Source: Albula goreensis (Eukaryota > Chordata > Actinopteri > Albuliformes > Albulidae). Taken from it: DNA of 64,000 nt. This document shows positions 24,480 through 34,831 of the stretch, in pieces. The translations under genes and the position numbers were made by a program. The DNA lies in the NCBI GenBank assembly GCA_022829145.1, contig CM040763.1, positions 7,325,641 to 7,389,640 on the forward strand, written 5' to 3'. The notes under the pieces are model-generated. The model searched no databases. It saw only the letters and a program-made list of their open reading frames with translations, and had not been told where the DNA came from. Every line of letters starts with the position of its first letter. Position 1 is the first letter of the stretch.

Positions 24480-24965
24480 CATCACGTGTCATTGTTACAA
24501 TACTGGTATTTTGCCGGCATCGTGTTTCACTGTCTAATGCCAGCTGCTTTTGGTTTACAGTGTGTGAAATGGACATTTAGTTTTGGCGTTGCTGCCTCAC
24601 ACACATTAAACCGACATGCCAGTCCCCTGTGTTGGTTTGATGTCGGTCGGACATTTTCGGGCGGGCATTTCACTTTGGGTTGGTCAGTGGCCGATCCCAT
24701 GTGCCCAGCCCTCCCTCTGTGTTGTTGCCATGGTATTACCGTGCCGACTTGGCCTGAAAGGAGAAGCGTGAAGCAGAGCCAAACGACCGTGTTGGAAAGG
24801 CTGGCTGGACCCCAGCCCTTCTGACCCCCTTAAAGAAAGAGTTACAATGATTACGACCCCGTTTAAAACAGGCTTTTACGGGGATCCCACTCCGAAAGCA
24901 GTCCAGGGACCCTAAAATTCATCAGCTGTCAAAAAACATAAATGCGCTGACTTTTATTCCGCCGT
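24480..24965. other. long CpG-retaining single-copy block
   Basis: Almost 490 bp without repeats and with scattered CpGs (TTTTGCCGGCATCGTG, GATGTCGGTCGGACATTTTC, GGGCGGGCATTTC, GTGCCGACTTGG, CGACCGTGTTGG, TATTCCGCCGTG). A half-matching X-box (GTTGCCATGGTATT) lies near 24723-24740. The 172-codon frame covering it has no recognisable domain, begins in unrelated AT-rich sequence, and lacks splice sites, so a non-coding element is the better reading. Confidence 0.35.
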
Positions 24966-26362
24966 GTTGAGAGTTGAATGGCTGTGCATTTTTTGGGTCT
25001 TTGAAACTCTAGTCATAGTGATATGCAGCTTAAGGCAACATGCATCAGACATAAAGAATAAATAAACCCCTTGTTTTGATAAAATAGACAAGAATGGGCA
25101 TTTAGGATCAGAGGGCTATAAACTGACTATTAATTAGTCTTTGGCAATAAATTAATCTTTTAAACATTGGTTTATAAGATTAACGTATTATACAGCCATA
25201 ACACTGTTGTGGTTGTAGGGCAGACAACGATAACAGCTATGTTGATCCTCTAAGATTCAAATCAGTCAAAGCAAATTTGACCAAAAGATTTTGTCTCATT
25301 TCATATGTGATGACCATGACCTTTCAAAGTGGCACTGCAGAAAAAGAGATAAAACTAGAAAGTGTTTTCCTCTGTTTGATCCTCTCAGCTCAGTTATTCA
25401 GCCTCCAGGAATACTGGCATGCTTTCTCAATTTTCCTGGGAATCCTGGTGGCTGCTTCTAAGCAATGGGTGCCACGTTTCCTCTCTGATATCCTAATGTT
25501 TAATACCTCACTGTACCTCACTGTAGGGTCCAGCCCATTTCAGACTGAAAATTTGAATTCATGTTAGATACGACTGTTTATTCTAGATTTCCTTCTGCCT
25601 CCTGATTTGAGCTGAAACTGAACTCTTTTGATACTGGGATGCATTGAGAATTTCCACTTGTACATTCATACAAGTGAGGACCATGGGTGAAAACAGACAT
25701 TTCTTTCGAAACGGTCAATAACCTGTAAGGACTTTTCTGGGGTCAAAGGCTTGATGTGTAATATTTATAATCCTTGTTGACTACATCCTTAAGAACACTG
25801 TTTTGGCACTAAACCAAACCCATCTGTACGAGATCAAATACTTATCATTCAAAAAGCTTATTAATTACTCACACGGTAGTGATCGGTAATCTCTGAGGGA
25901 TGTCCATCTGAAAGGGAGCAGGTCGTCGTCATGCTTCCCTGTCATCACTGCACTGGCCATGCAGAGAAACACAGGTGAGTAATTACAGAGCCTCTGCTTT
26001 GTGCACCTGTAACCTGACCCCTCACCAACGTTAAACAAATAGCTTATCCCCTTATGCCCGCGGTTTTACGTACGGCACCCACACACAATACAAGCATTCA
26101 CCCAGCTTATAAATGCAGAATGAGGACACTTTTCACTTTGTGTTGCTCAGATGGTTTTCCCTTGGCTCTTTTATAGAACAGGCTTATGCCAGATGCCTTT
26201 AGCAATTCAACGTTCACATGAACTACATATAGATATGCAAAAAAAGAAATGGTTTATTAAGTTGGGGATTTTTTCAATTTAATGTACAATATATGTATTT
26301 AAATGGACTGTTTTATCAGTTTTATCTCTGGCAGTTATTACATAGACTAGATTAAGCAGATG

Positions 26363-26364
<2 letters not shown>
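24966..26364. other. intron-like non-coding sequence
   Basis: No repeat of note. ACAG|GTGAGT at 25973/25974 has no good acceptor upstream. The 96-codon frame at 25277-25567 has no known similarity. A perfect 7-bp hairpin (ACTTGTA..TACAAGT) lies near 25656. Confidence 0.4.

Positions 26365-26414
<50 letters not shown>
26365..26414. repeat. (GT)25 microsatellite
   Basis: Pure GT array followed by a G-rich stretch to 26435. Minus-strand frames reading Thr/His are artefacts. Confidence 0.95.
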
Positions 26415-26417
<3 letters not shown>

Positions 26418-26580
26418 GGATGGGGGTTGTGGGGGCTGTGCTAAATAGATTCTCCATGGTGTGCATGAGCAGGGAAAAAAGCAATTAAGAACACACAGAC
26501 TCCATCCCCCTCCCCCTCCATCCCCCACTCTCTCCCTCCCCGATCCCTGCCCAGGGTGGTGGTGGTGCCCCCCCACCCCA

Positions 26581-26595
26581 TATATATATATATAT
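26581..26595. repeat. (TA)n short microsatellite
   Basis: Fifteen bases of alternating TA, just before the conserved-looking 25-mer at 26620. Confidence 0.8.
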
Positions 26596-26619
26596 GTGGG
26601 TACTGTCCTGGGGCTGAGC

Positions 26620-26644
26620 GATAAACAGCCTTTTTAATCTTACA
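26620..26644 (+). promoter_or_regulatory. 25-bp motif, copy 1
   Basis: The motif begins GATAAA and ends CTTTTTAATCTTACA. It recurs at 28435-28459 with only two differences (positions 7 and 10), yet the flanks do not match. It contains GATAA and TTTTAAT cores. The function is unknown: it may be a shared binding module or a tiny repeat fragment. Confidence 0.4.
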
Positions 26645-26768
26645 ATTCAGCACTGCTAGATAGATGCACAGGCATGACTCTCATATGACTGGTGTACCAC
26701 ATATTCTACATATATATAGTGTTTATGTGTTTATATATAGGGATTGCAATTGCAATATGTACGTTTTC

Positions 26769-26770
<2 letters not shown>

Positions 26771-26799
<29 letters not shown>
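26771..26799. repeat. (TG)14 microsatellite
   Basis: Pure TG array, preceded by AT-rich TATATATAG sequence. Confidence 0.95.
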
Positions 26800-26802
<3 letters not shown>

Positions 26803-27104
26803 TGGATGGATGGAGTCACCATAGACTCTAAAATGTACAGCGTGTCATAGTTTAATAGAAATAGCTGTTTTGGCTTTGCTTGTGAAGCTGTTTGGAACTG
26901 TGACAGAGTTATGTGTTTCCCCAGTTATCTGTCACATGCTGCACCATGCTGCCACAGTGCTGCTCCCTCTACACTCAATAAGGCCCTGGGAAAAAAGAGA
27001 TATTCTCAGAATCATGATGGCTGTCCTCGTTTTGACCGGGGCGTGAGACATTGTGCTCAGTGTGATACTGTCACTAGTGTATGAATCTCACAAACACATG
27101 TAAG

Positions 27105-27246
27105 GTACCCTCTCTCAAAGACAGACAGTCAGACATACAGACAGACAGATCTATAGGAATGCACCCATTCTCAAAGACAGACAGACAGACAGACAGACCT
27201 ATGGAAGGCACCCTCTCTCAAAGACAGACTTACAGACAAATAGACA
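27105..27246. repeat. CAGA-rich tandem repeat, three units
   Basis: Three units of roughly 45-60 bp share (A/C)CCYTCTCTCAAAGACAGAC followed by variable (CAGA)n and CTATRGGAA. An internal (ACAG)n expansion explains the differing lengths. Confidence 0.75.
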
Positions 27247-28083
27247 CATACACAAAGAAATGATTCTATATCAAAACCTCATTGATGTGAATTCAAATTT
27301 TCAGCCGGGTAGGGTTAAGTGTGACCCTTACTTTACTCTGGCTAGTTTGGGAGGTCAAATTCATCAAACCCTCCATTTGACCCTTTCTGGACCCTGCACA
27401 CAGCAGGAACCAACTCCTTTTGTGCTGCTGTTTCTTAACCTCTTTATTTAGCCGTCGTACAGACGGCTTTATTCACTTCCTCTGCTCTGCCTCCTGTAAA
27501 CAGTAAATGAAAGTAAATGTTTACTGTTGCTAATTCCCTCACTGAATGCCCCTTTCAGCCTTATATCACCAAACCCACCAGGGGATGCCCTTTAGCAAAG
27601 TGCTAAAATGCTAAAGTACATCTTAAGGAGCGCTGCAAAGTTAATAACAGCACAAGAGAAGAGGTTTTACTACCTTCCAGAAATCCCTTTAATATGCGTA
27701 GAAGAAAACTGACTCTACAAATACCAATATATGTCTTTAGGAGTAGCAGTAGGGAAGCTGGACAGAGTTTATAACAGTGCAATTGGCAGAAGGTTTCAGT
27801 ACCTTAAAGAGAGATGCAGCTAAGAAACCTCTTAAATGTGTGAAAACTAAAATTATATTCAATGGATCAAATGCCTTTCAGAAGGCAGTTGTTTTCTTAC
27901 CTACAAGACAAACACAGCTGAGAATCCCCCCTAACTTGAAGACCATTAAATTCAATTTCAGGCATTAGTTTTGCATTAGTTTAGACACAATAAATATGTT
28001 GTATATGTGAAGGAATGGCTGTGTGTGTGTGGGGGGGTGGGCTGGATTGGTGGTTGTTATAGCAGTAAAGAGTGAAAGTGTGG
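27247..28083. other. intron-like non-coding sequence
   Basis: No gene. There is a G-run with GGGTGGGCTGG at 28031-28044. Otherwise featureless. Confidence 0.4.
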
Positions 28084-28118
28084 TGGGGGTGGGGGGGGGC
28101 GGTTTGGGTGCTGGGGGG
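28084..28118 (+). other. G-quadruplex motif
   Basis: G-runs of 5, 9, 3 and 6 with short loops (T, CGGTTT, TGCT). It is likely to fold, but less regular than the motif at 2631. Confidence 0.5.
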
Positions 28119-28134
28119 AGGCCAGTGACCTGCA

Positions 28135-28520
28135 GAAATGCCTGCTGTCAGACATTATGAAATATGGCTCTCTTTGATGATTCAGACAATGTGCCAGTGG
28201 GAGACCCAGGGTCCTCTCTTCCTCTCCGAGAGCGCTTCACCGCCAGCGTCAGCTAACGGCGACGTAGCAACAAGGGTTCACCCAGCCCTCGCACAAACAC
28301 CTCTTTATCTAATATTACTCAAGTGCTGAATGATTTATATATCACTGAGGAGAAGAGAAGAAGCACATTCGTGCCTCCTGTATTTTTATTATTATATTTT
28401 TATCAGGGCATATGAGGCCGGCATGGGAACATGTGATAAAAAGGCTTTTTAATCTTACAGCTCACGGCTCACATCATATGGACCCCCTATCCCAGCATGC
28501 ATTACTAGACCACCACAGGG
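28135..28520. other. single-copy block containing 25-bp motif, copy 2
   Basis: Complex sequence with CpGs in GAGAGCGCTTCACCGCCAGC and CTAACGGCGACGTAGC, then an AT-rich part with the 25-bp motif at 28435-28459 shared with 26620-26644. It looks like a compound regulatory element. There is no credible protein in the 63-codon frame. Confidence 0.35.
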
Positions 28521-30745
28521 CACTTTATATGGATCAGCTTCTGTAAGAGTCTGTATCTGCTGCTGTATTTATATTTATATTCAATGTATTTACTCTACAT
28601 TTTTGAGAATAGTATGAGCATATGTTCAATAAATAATAATGCGTTTTAAAAGAAAAAACCTTTAATCTCTCTAAAGGTCATGTTTTATGCCATTAGAAAA
28701 ACGTAATGTAGCATTAGTCTTAATAATCACATTACATAAAATCAGACAGTAGTGTAGAGATATTCTTTTTTTAAGATTTTGACAAAATAGCTGCTTTAAA
28801 TTTGGAAAAAAAAAGTAAAGGTCAAATCCATTAGCTTTCACCGATCTGGTGGAGGTCCACTGTCTCCACAGATCATAACATTCTCACATGTTGTTATTGT
28901 CCTTATTTCCTATTATTGAAGAAATAATGGGTAAGAAATCTGTGTGGATCCAAAGGGCATTAATCTTATGGAATTTCTTACAAACCCTTCCCCATAATAC
29001 AGCACTAAAGATAATTATATTTTCTTGAGTTTCACTCCAGGCAACAAAGGTAAGAGGTTAAATTTCCCTGCAAGAAAAGCACAACAAAGGTTCATAAATA
29101 TGAGTAAAGTCACAAAGTTTGCCTAACTCGTTTCACTAACATTCCTTTTCTCACCCGGGATACAGTTTCATTGGGAGTGTTCAGTGTCGTTTGTCATGTT
29201 CTTGGTCACAGATCACCTAAAAGGAAGTAGGGAATAACATGTAGAGACACCTTTAAATAAGACACAACCTAAACTAAAGACAACATCTCAGGGTAAGTAG
29301 TACTACTTCATAAAAGGCAGGAAATATATTAGATACAAAGTAAGCTATGTTTTATGATAGATGATATACTGAAAACTGTAAAGCTTTAAATATATGATTA
29401 GATATGTGAAACGTGCCCCAGTGTTTGTAGGATTGCAGTACACAGAGGCTGTTCAGTGATCTGAACTTGTTTTAAGTTTGTTTCTCCAAGGCAGCAAGCT
29501 TGCAGCTTAGATAAAAACAGAATTTCATGAAGCTTCTTCCTCAGGATGTTAGCTTTCATGGGATCTGAATCGGAGAGAGAGAGAATGGAGCTGGCTGAGA
29601 AAAAAAATTGCCCGCTATTTCAGTCTAACTTGAATGAAGTCGCACATGAAAGACACGCTTTCTCTCTCTGATACTTTATCTGTATTACTATAATTCTCTC
29701 CAGAGTAGATATAGAACCCCCCCCTTTAAATTATTAAACTTCTCTCATGCAGACGTAAAAAATTAATGCTATATTTCTTCTCTCATGTAAAGTCACAGGA
29801 GGCAAATAATGTTATTCAACAAAAATACACATACACATATTTCTGGAAGGTAAACAGTGCTAATCTCTACCAGCTACAGAAACACTGTGTGTTGTGAGCA
29901 CCTACAGACATATAATTCACAATGTTAAAGAAGTAGCCACAAAAAAAAATCAAACAGATAGTTTAGGCCAACAGCCCTTCTCAGGGCTGGTGTACAGACA
30001 GTAGCTGAATTTGAATATTTCTCATTAGCTCATACAAATAAATAATTTATTGCCATGTGACAAATAAATTATGTAGGGAAAAATAACAAAAGGGTGGTGT
30101 GCGGTGATCTGGCTTTGATATCTAATCTTTTTGGCATAGAGTTATCTGTGGAAAAGCCCAGCAAGAATGTTTGGGGTGGATTCAGTCAAACACACTTTTT
30201 TTTCTGTACACAAGGGATATGCAATGCAATCAGTATGGACTTCACTCTCTTTCAGGGCATATGCTGTCATCATTTAAAATGAGAAGAATGCAGTCCAAAG
30301 GGTATGTGTGTTTGCCTCCAGCAAAATATAACATATTCAAAAAGTCTGATGTCAGTCCTAACCCATGAATGACCAGGATATCTTTGGTGAAACAAATAAT
30401 TTCACATTCTAAAAAAAAGGCAAAAATGAAAGTCAAACACATAATGGAATCTTCATAGAGTCTAAGCCCCAGTGTGATTGAAATCAACAGATTCTAGAAT
30501 ATTTCATAATTAAATCCTTTTTGATTTGATAGTATTATGCTCTTGAAAACAAACCGAGTACGTTTGGTTGGTTGGACGCTCCCGCTTTTGAATCTGACTG
30601 ATACTGTTCGGAGACTTGATATAACTAAGAGCCATTATTTTGGGAAGCAAACCTTCCTTCTTTCAGAGCCCCAGGACACCAAAAATAGTACTGCAGACAT
30701 CAGTGTCATTTTTTTTGACATAGCTGTTCTCACTTCTTCAGAGAT
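28521..30745. other. AT-rich intron-like sequence
   Basis: No gene, long repeat or element was identified in 2.2 kb. A weak exon-like segment (29212-29292, acceptor CTTGGTCACAG, donor CAGG|GTAAGT) is A-rich with stops in all frames, so I do not call it. Confidence 0.4.
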
Positions 30746-30922
30746 GGAAAACCCTGGCTATAGAAAGTAAGAGTTCTACCATGTATTTGTTTCAGCAATG
30801 CAGTTAACAAGCTGTTCTCACTAATTAGCTCCCCTAGATGTGTAAATTAGATTCAGCTGGTTTAGGTCACGAATGAAACAAATATATGGTAACACTTCTT
30901 CTCTCTGAAGCTGGGGTTTTCC
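30746..30922. mobile_element. palindromic MITE, copy 2
   Basis: The arms of about 80 bp are imperfect reverse complements. The left end reads GGAAAACCCTGGCT and the right end, reversed, GGAAAACCCCAGCT. Both arms carry ATGTATTTGTTTCA or its ATATATTTGTTTCA variant, and an AGCTG..TAATT core flanks a short centre. It is 177 bp with no coding capacity. No clear target duplication is seen. It is homologous to 3725-3905. Confidence 0.7.
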
Positions 30923-31620
30923 ACCATTTCTTTATATTTTTTTCCTTTTCATTTCTGGCAGGCTCACACAAAGCAAAACACTTTACTTTTTGGCACAGAC
31001 ATTGTACCATGGCATATCAAAAACACTACAAAACAAGCAGTGTGGGACTGGACCCTCCAACTGTCCTCCAATCCCATAAAACTTTCCCTATGTTTTTATA
31101 CAAAGAAATAATGTGTAATATCAGAGTGTTATATAATAGTATTATCTGCCTTGGCTGGTGTGTCAGCATATTGGCTGTACTGGTATCGTCATTGATCCCT
31201 GGATTAAAGATAATCTTGTGTCGGGTCATACAGTAGAGGTCAGTAGGGCTGGTGGTTTCAGTGGACTCCACTGGGCAACACGGTCCAGTATACTGAGATT
31301 TCTATGTATTTATATTTCTGGATTAGGTATGTATCTGTAGTGCATGTGCTCCAAACATGTCTGTCATTTATCTCATATATTTATTAGTCATAGAGACACC
31401 CGGGTATAGGAGATGACTACTTATCCAAGGAGGAACCAAAGGGTAATATATGTCTGAAAGCTGCATTTAATGTTTGCCAGGTAATGGTGCACATCAACAA
31501 AATAGACAACATGCTTCAGAAACGCTCTGTGTTTTTTAGCATGTAAAAACATGTCAAGGGGATATGCCTTTGTTTATAGACTGTATTTACCTACTGCAGT
31601 ACAGTAGTATCTGTCAGGAC
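30923..31620. other. non-coding spacer between transposon remnants
   Basis: The 116-codon frame from 30886 starts inside the MITE and has no similarity, so it is not a gene. No other feature. Confidence 0.4.
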
Positions 31621-32020
31621 TTTAAAAGGATACTCAATCACTTTGGCCATCAAGCCATTTGTCTTCGTAGCAAAGAGCGGAGCAGCCCACCGGTTCCAGT
31701 TTAAACCCTGTTCCTGCATTGCATCTGTAGCTCTCCAGAACGCCTCACTCAGCACTTTGTACCAGTGCTTAAAACTCCATATCTCTAATGCAAAGACTTA
31801 GTGGAAGAGAGAGCATTTCCTCACTTTTGATTGGTGATAGGTACCATTCCCGGAACTTCCCATAGGCTTCCAGTATTGCCAATGATAAGTGCTGTCCGGT
31901 GCATTGGTTGTTGAGATGTCTCTATAATGTAACGCAATGCCTTCAGTGGCAGTGGATCACTCTATTCTCGATTAGCGGGCAAAACGGTTTAATTGCCAAA
32001 ATGATTGAATATCCCTTTAA
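31621..32020. mobile_element. 400-bp inverted-repeat element bounded by TTAA
   Basis: The left end AAGGATACTCAATCACTTTG and the reversed right end AGGGATATTCAATCATTTTG align, and the similarity continues inward for about 60 bp. TTAA lies directly outside both ends (31622-31625 and 32017-32020), as expected of piggyBac- or Kolobok-type insertion. It has no transposase frame, so it is a non-autonomous MITE. Superfamily assignment is inference from the TTAA only. Confidence 0.6.
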
Positions 32021-32220
32021 CTTTGCAGAGGCATTTGGACAATGTCGTCCCACGATCTCATTAACTCACGAAAGCCAGAATGAGTCGGGCAGCTTAAGAC
32101 ATGATGGGCTCTCTCCAAACTCATCGTGCAAAGGTCAAAATGGAGGGAATTGCTGCAGTTATTGTTTTAAAACTCCATGAAATTGAGGTCACATAAGTAT
32201 AATGTGACAGTTGCAGAGTC

Positions 32221-32285
32221 GGAAAGCCCAGACCACAGAAAGTAGAAACTCTGCCTTGTGTTTGCTCTACCAATGCAATAAACTA
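32221..32285 (+). mobile_element. half copy of the palindromic MITE
   Basis: GGAAAGCCCAGACCACAGAA, then CTGCCTTGTGTTTG and CCAATGCAATAAAC match the left arm of the copy at 30746 in order, with about one quarter mismatches. The right arm is missing or unrecognisable. Confidence 0.45.
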
Positions 32286-33230
32286 CCGAACTGTAAACTT
32301 TAGGCAGAACAATGACTAAGAGGTTGAAGTACTGACTTTCAGCATTAATGTAAAGCTTTTTATATCTATATTGAGTGAAAACTGTAGGATTCGTAGCCCT
32401 TTTTATGGACATGTTTTTGTGAAGTTGATGTGTCGGTTTATGCTATGCTAAATAATTGTACATTTTTCCCTGTTAAGCAATGAATGCATCTCCACATTAC
32501 AAAGCAAATAATGACACGGCATGACAAAAATGCTGTTCAAAAACATCCAATCCATCAGAGTGTCAGATTCAACTTCCCATTAAAGAGGCGTTTACGTATT
32601 CATGAGCGGAACGCCAGCGTGTGGCCTATAGACTGCCAGGCCCCGCCCACAGCCCCGGGGCACACTGTCCCATTGACTGTATGGGGCAGCTTTGAAGAGG
32701 GGCTGAAAAGGTCCTCTAAATGATTTATGGTACGCGCAGGGGTCCCACCATCTGATGCCAAATATTTCTCCGATCCCCCCCATAGGGTGGAGTTCTCGGG
32801 CGTTCAGCTAAGGGTTTGGCCCTCCTTCCAATCACATCACCATTACTGCGGGATGTCCTAAGGCTGCACGGTTATGACAGAAATGCAAATTTGTGGTTGT
32901 TTTTCTCAGTATTGTGATTGAGATTCTTAACTGTGTTATTGAGATGAGATGGTGAGACAGACATTACGGGTTTCAGTAAGTGTTCTGTGAAAACAGAATA
33001 TTAAAATCAAGTAGTGCTTTTGATTATTCTCAAATCATTCTCATAAACTAGTGTGAAATACTACTAATCATTAATTGAATGCCTCTAAATTGACTAAACA
33101 ATGTTTTCAGTTTGAATATAACTCTTTATTCATTTGTCAGTACAGTGGCAATGCATTTAATGAATGCAGCAGTATCACCTACATGCATAGTGAAATGTCT
33201 GAGGGATATCTATGCTGAACTTGAAAGGAA
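32286..33230. other. non-coding sequence with a CpG-bearing block
   Basis: From 32575 to 32860 the sequence is complex and CpG-bearing (GAGGCGTTTACG, GAGCGGAACGCCAGCG, CCCGCCCACAGCCCCGGGG, GGTACGCGCAGG, TCTCGGGCG). It is likely to be regulatory. The rest is AT-rich and plain. Frames on both strands are shadows. Confidence 0.3.
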
Positions 33231-33540
33231 TGTTCGCTCACTCTCCCCTGTCGCCCCTCGACCCCACCACCCCATATTAAAACTGCGCACTCTCATCTCG
33301 TCCTGGCAGGGTGATGGCCCTGGCCTGTCCGTATCACGGTCAGAGCCCCCGGCCAGCACCCACCCATAGGGATCTCCTCTGGCCTTTCACTGCTGTGGCA
33401 CAATGGCAGTTTTCCATGCCATAAAGCAGATGCTTCATTGTGCCGGCACAATGCTGGCCGCATATGAGACCGTTTATCATGTGAAAAGGGCCTCCTTTCA
33501 GGGCCCAGGGGTGGGGGGTCGGACTGGGTTTCATTTTTTA
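33231..33540. promoter_or_regulatory. single-copy block with 18-bp perfect palindrome
   Basis: CATTGTGCCGGCACAATG at 33436-33453 is its own reverse complement and holds two inverted SOX-like half sites (CATTGT/ACAATG). A third, CACAATGG, lies at 33399-33406. The block is non-repetitive. An enhancer-like role is inferred; a dimer-bound element would fit the palindrome. Confidence 0.4.
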
Positions 33541-34028
33541 TTGCTCTCTCTTTAACTAGCCCGAGTCCTGACCCCTATGCTAATGCTAACCTGTTGTGGC
33601 TGGCTGGCTCATATTGGCCAATGTTAAAAGGTCAGGAGACAAAGAGAAGCACAGGCATGTCAGCCTTCTCTAATATGTACCAATTGACAGAAGGCCTGAA
33701 AAATAAATAACTGGCTAAAGAGAGGGCAAGGAAAAACTGACAAAAATATGAAGAAAAGGAGTGATACAAGTGTCTGATATTTGCATCCTCTATGTGTTAT
33801 CTTAATTAGGAAGATTAGTGTTAGCATACATGCTAACCGCTTGTTTTGACAAGTCATTTTAATGTATTCTTTTAAAATATATAGAGAGATGTATGGTAAA
33901 GAGATGTTAGAAGTATAGATGTGAAACATTATCATTGTGTAGCATCATTTGTATTCAAGGAAGCACAGGAGAGCTGACGAGGGAAGGATGGTGAAAAGAA
34001 TGGAAAGAGAGTGAGAGACAGACGGAAA
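33541..34028. other. non-coding spacer
   Basis: No gene. AT-rich, unremarkable. Confidence 0.4.
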
Positions 34029-34056
34029 GAGAGGGAGGGAGGGAGGGAGGGAGGAG
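34029..34056. repeat. (GGGA)n tetranucleotide tract
   Basis: About six GGGA/GGAG units in a purine-rich context beginning at about 33990. Confidence 0.85.
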
Positions 34057-34315
34057 GTACTGCAGCTCAAACAGCTGATCGCAGCGGGCTCCACAGGTGG
34101 AGACATTGCCCATGTTTGGCATTTCACAGCGAAGTCGAGGAGTCAGGGCTGTCGTGAGCTCACTGTGAGACAGCCTTTCATCTTATCCGTTCTGACAAGA
34201 GTCCTCCAAGAACCAGAGCAAGGACTCCAGCAGGGAGAATAGCCATGTGAGACAGACATGTGAGCCTGACACAGGCCCCTCGCCCTGGGAGTGCGGTGAG
34301 AACCGGAGCTGGCCA

Positions 34316-34831
34316 GTGTGAGGACTAAAACAAACAACTTTAACTCCTGATTCACCTGAACGGTGTGAGGACTAAAACAAGCAACTTTAACTCCTGATTC
34401 ATCTGAACAGTGTGAGGACTAAAACAGGCAACTTTAACTCCTGATTCACCTGAACAGTGTGAGGACTAAAACAAACTTTAAATTCACTGAACAGTTTAAA
34501 ACAGGCAACTTTAACTCCTGATTCACCTGAACAGTGTGAGGTGCAACTTTAACTCCTGATTCACCTGAACAGTGTGAGGACTAAAACAGGCAACTTTAAC
34601 TCCTGATTCACCTGAACAGTGTGAGGACTAAAACAGGCAACTTTAACTCCTGATTCACCTGAACAGTGTGAGGACTAAAACAGGCAACTTTAACTCCTGA
34701 TTCACCTGAACAGTGTGAGGACTAAAACAGGCAACTTTAACTCCTGATTCCCCTGAACGGTGTGATGAGAGACAGAGGTAGGCAGTGTGAGGACTAAAAC
34801 AAATACCCGTAACTCCTTATTCACCTGAAAA
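34316..34831 (+). repeat. 47-bp minisatellite, eleven units
   Basis: The unit starts GTGTGAGGACTAAAACAGGC and ends TTCACCTGAACA. Full 47-bp units begin at 34316, 34363, 34410, 34572, 34619, 34666, 34713 and 34785. Units at 34457 (77 bp, hybrid), 34534 (38 bp, internal deletion) and 34760 (25 bp) are rearranged. The three units from 34572 are essentially identical, which points to recent unequal exchange. Confidence 0.95.

Noticed and set aside
24306-24824. 172-codon open frame
   Set aside because: No recognisable family; starts in unrelated AT-rich sequence; its CpG-rich half is better read as a non-coding element.
29212-29292. 80-nt exon-like segment
   Set aside because: A-rich, stops in all frames, no CpG or promoter context, far from the other exon candidates.
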